DNA of 26,216 nt from an uncultured Oscillospiraceae bacterium (GTDB lineage Bacteria; Bacillota; Clostridia; Oscillospirales; Acutalibacteraceae), in the NCBI GenBank assembly GCA_900555705.1, contig USLV01000004.1, forward strand, positions 1 to 26,216, in the 5' to 3' direction. Positions 24,326 through 26,216 of the stretch are shown one piece after another. The position numbers and the translations under genes are program-made. Numbering within the stretch: the stretch's first letter is position 1; each line of letters begins with the position of its first letter. The notes beneath the pieces are model-generated. The model ran no database searches and was not told the DNA's origin. It saw only the letters and a program-made list of their open reading frames with translations.

Positions 24326-24952
24326 TTAGAGAATCGGGCGCAGCTCCTCCTGCGGCGCCTTGGCCCGCTGCCTGGGCAGCGCAGTCGCGAGCCACAGCAG
24401 CAGAAGCTCGCCGGCCAGTGAGAGCCAGAAGCCGTAGAGGACGGAAAGCCGTACCTCGACGGTTTGCAGATTGAAAAGCTGGACGATGTCCACTGACGAC
24501 AGCGCATGTGAGACGCTGCTGACCGACAGATACAGCAAAATCGGAATCGCCAGTTGGAGGAGTATGAGCAGCACGGCGCATCGGCGTAGTCGCTTGTCCG
24601 GCCGGTTGCGCAGCGAATCCACGGCGGTCAGCACCAGCAGGACAGCGCCGCCGATCAGCCCGATCCCGGTCGCCGCCAGTGGCCAGAGCGTGCGCGACAG
24701 CAGCCCTTCCTGTGATAGCGACATGCTGTCCAGCAGCCCCTCTGTCACGAGCAGCGGCTGTGCCGCCTCGTCCGGGACTCCTCCTACGGCCCGCGCCAGC
24801 TGCAGAACAACCCCGACGCCATATTCTCCGGTTTTCATCTCGCCGTCACAGTTCGTTGTTAACCGATAATGCGGCAGGAATGCCGCTATCAGCAGCAGAA
24901 CCGCCAGCAGAAAGCCAAGCAGATGGCCTTTTTCCAAAAATACGCGTTTCAA
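24326..24952 (-). CDS. Four-helix integral membrane protein
   Basis: 208 residues. Start is a TTG at 24952, eight bases from SD AGGAGG; the ATG inside the SD spacer is too close and out of frame. Hydrophobic segments at about 10-27, 90-112, 124-144 and 168-190; a soluble loop of about 60 residues (28-90, with NCDGEMKTGEYGVG) separates the first two. The C-terminus is basic (LPRQRAKAPQEE). Not a family I recognise. Convergent with the hydrolase gene; the 82 bases between hold only a small GGTAG/CTACC hairpin at 24311-24322. Confidence 0.78.
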   Translation of the reverse strand: MKRVFLEKGHLLGFLLAVLLLIAAFLPHYRLTTNCDGEMKTGEYGVGVVLQLARAVGGVPDEAAQPLLVTEGLLDSMSLSQEGLLSRTLWPLAATGIGLIGGAVLLVLTAVDSLRNRPDKRLRRCAVLLILLQLAIPILLYLSVSSVSHALSSVDIVQLFNLQTVEVRLSVLYGFWLSLAGELLLLWLATALPRQRAKAPQEELRPIL

Positions 24953-25097
24953 CTGTCCATCCTCCTGTCAAATTACTGATTCCATTATACGCAAAAACCG
25001 GCGTGTGCACAAGCGTCGTTCTGCTGGGGACAGAGAATGTGGAGAATCTGGACGGATTTTCCCGATAAACCGGCGCGAAATTCATCGGTTTGAAGGG

Positions 25098-25127
25098 TTG
25101 ATTGTTCCGGACACTCTGTGTTATGAT
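25098..25127 (+). promoter_or_regulatory. guaB promoter
   Basis: TTGATT (25098-25103), 18-base spacer, TATGAT (25122-25127), then an SD (AAAGGAGGAAGAGG) before guaB. The leader is only about 35 bases, too short for a purine riboswitch. Confidence 0.7.
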
Positions 25128-25169
25128 AAAGAATAAGAATTTTCTGTGATAATAAAAGGAGGAAGAGGC

Positions 25170-26216
25170 ATGGTAAATGTCAACGCAGGCGAGAAGTTCC
25201 TGAAAGAGGGGCTGACCTTTGACGACGTGCTGCTGATCCCGGCGAAATCCGATGTGCTCCCGAAGGATATCTCGGTGGCGACCCGGCTGACCAGCCGCAT
25301 CACCCTCAACACGCCGTTGATGACCGCCGCCATGGATACGGTGACCGAGGCGCGCATGGCGATCGCGATCGCCCGGGAGGGTGGTATCGGCGTGATCCAC
25401 AAGAATATGTCGATCGAGGCGCAGATGGATCAGGTTGACCGTGTCAAGCGTTCGGAGAACGGCGTTATCGTGAATCCGTTTTTCCTCTCTCCCGATCATC
25501 TGGTGTCCGATGCCAACGAGCTGATGGGCAAATATAAAATCTCCGGCGTACCGGTCTGCCGCGACGGCAAGCTGGTCGGCATTCTTACCAATCGCGACAT
25601 GCGCTTCCTGACAGATTTCTCCCAGCGGATCGAGGAGGTCATGACCTGTGAAAACCTCGTGACCGCCCCGGTTGGCACCACGCTGGAGCAGGCGCAGGAG
25701 ATTCTGCGCCGCCATCGCATTGAGAAGCTCCCGATTGTAGATGAACAGGGTTATCTCAAAGGCCTCATCACCATCAAGGACATTGAAAAGGCGGTCAAAT
25801 ATCCGCTTTCCGCACGCGACAAGGACGGCCGTCTGCTCTGTGCCGCTGCCATCGGCGCGACAGCGGATGTGCTGGAGCGCGCGTCGGCGTTGGTGGAGGC
25901 GCAGGTCGATGCGCTGGTGCTCGATTCCGCGCATGGCCACAGCCAGAATATCCTGAACGCCGTCTCCAAGGTCAAGGCCGCTTTCCCGGAGGTCTCGCTG
26001 ATCGCGGGCAATATCGCCACTGCCGAAGCCGCCGAGGCGCTGATCGCGGCGGGCGCGGATGCGATCAAGGTCGGTATCGGCCCGGGTTCGATCTGCACCA
26101 CCCGTGTGGTCGCCGGTATCGGTGTGCCGCAAATTACAGCGGTTTATGACGCGGCGTGTGCCGCTGCCAAGCACGGCATTCCGGTCATTGCGGACGGCGG
26201 TGTCAAATATTCCGGT
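25170..26216 (+). CDS. guaB: IMP dehydrogenase, 3' end missing
   Basis: 349 codons are present and the gene runs off the right end. Oxidises IMP to XMP, the committed step of GMP synthesis. Seen: GLTFDDVLLIPAKS (14-27), MTAAMDTVTE, two CBS domains (about 95-210, with the YKISGVPV and HRIEKLPIVDEQGYLKGLIT cores), LDSAHGHS, and the catalytic loop GPGSICTTR with the active-site Cys; the frame stops in the DGG region (VIADGGVKYSG). About 140 residues should follow. Confidence 0.97.
   Translation, partial: MVNVNAGEKFLKEGLTFDDVLLIPAKSDVLPKDISVATRLTSRITLNTPLMTAAMDTVTEARMAIAIAREGGIGVIHKNMSIEAQMDQVDRVKRSENGVIVNPFFLSPDHLVSDANELMGKYKISGVPVCRDGKLVGILTNRDMRFLTDFSQRIEEVMTCENLVTAPVGTTLEQAQEILRRHRIEKLPIVDEQGYLKGLITIKDIEKAVKYPLSARDKDGRLLCAAAIGATADVLERASALVEAQVDALVLDSAHGHSQNILNAVSKVKAAFPEVSLIAGNIATAEAAEALIAAGADAIKVGIGPGSICTTRVVAGIGVPQITAVYDAACAAAKHGIPVIADGGVKYSG

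Noticed and set aside
24953..25169. Purine riboswitch before guaB
   Set aside because: The leader after the promoter is only about 35 bases and shows no purine-aptamer arms.
1..26216. CRISPR array or insertion sequence
   Set aside because: No regularly spaced repeats, and no transposase or cas-like frame seen on either strand.

Overview
The window looks like a contig from a Gram-positive anaerobe of the Clostridia, most likely an Oscillospirales/Ruminococcaceae-type gut or rumen bacterium. The signs are strong AGGAGG ribosome sites, lipoboxes, dockerins, a type-4 uracil-DNA glycosylase and a GC-rich chromosomal part. That placement is inference. The first 48 bases are not biological: they are an Illumina Nextera i7 adapter left on the contig end.

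Positions 49 to about 5730 look like one end of an integrative conjugative element, visibly less GC-rich than the rest and all on the minus strand. Reading leftward it holds a small unknown gene, parA, parB, a lipoprotein and a large thioester/Cna-B surface adhesin that runs off the contig. It abuts an intact tRNA-Ser(CGA). Eighty bases to the right is a second tRNA-Ser, cut off in its anticodon arm but still behind a perfect consensus promoter. This is the likely integration locus.

Positions 5904 to 12802 are ordinary chromosomal genes: trmL, manA, a small glycine-rich membrane protein, a flavin reductase, a DUF1015 protein, an orphan pduL, a type-4 UDG and a family-5 solute-binding lipoprotein, separated by several clear intrinsic terminators.

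Positions 12876 to 19774 are the most interesting part. A divergent AraC-family regulator faces an operon encoding a GH30 enzyme without signal peptide and a 1329-residue secreted GH3 enzyme with CBM6-like, Ig-like and dockerin modules. The regulator and the secreted GH3 carry the same ~128-residue N-terminal module (about 65 % identical by hand alignment, with a 28-base exact DNA match). I infer that the cytoplasmic regulator recognises its inducer with the same kind of module that the exported enzyme uses outside the cell.

Positions 20100 to 22257 hold a lipoprotein followed by a trypsin-like protease with a dockerin. The protease gene is broken by a stop and two frameshifts. The lipoprotein is a paralogue of the protease's N-terminal domain, which suggests a free-standing propeptide-like partner. 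The window ends with glycerate kinase, an alpha/beta hydrolase translationally coupled to it, a four-helix membrane protein and the start of guaB.
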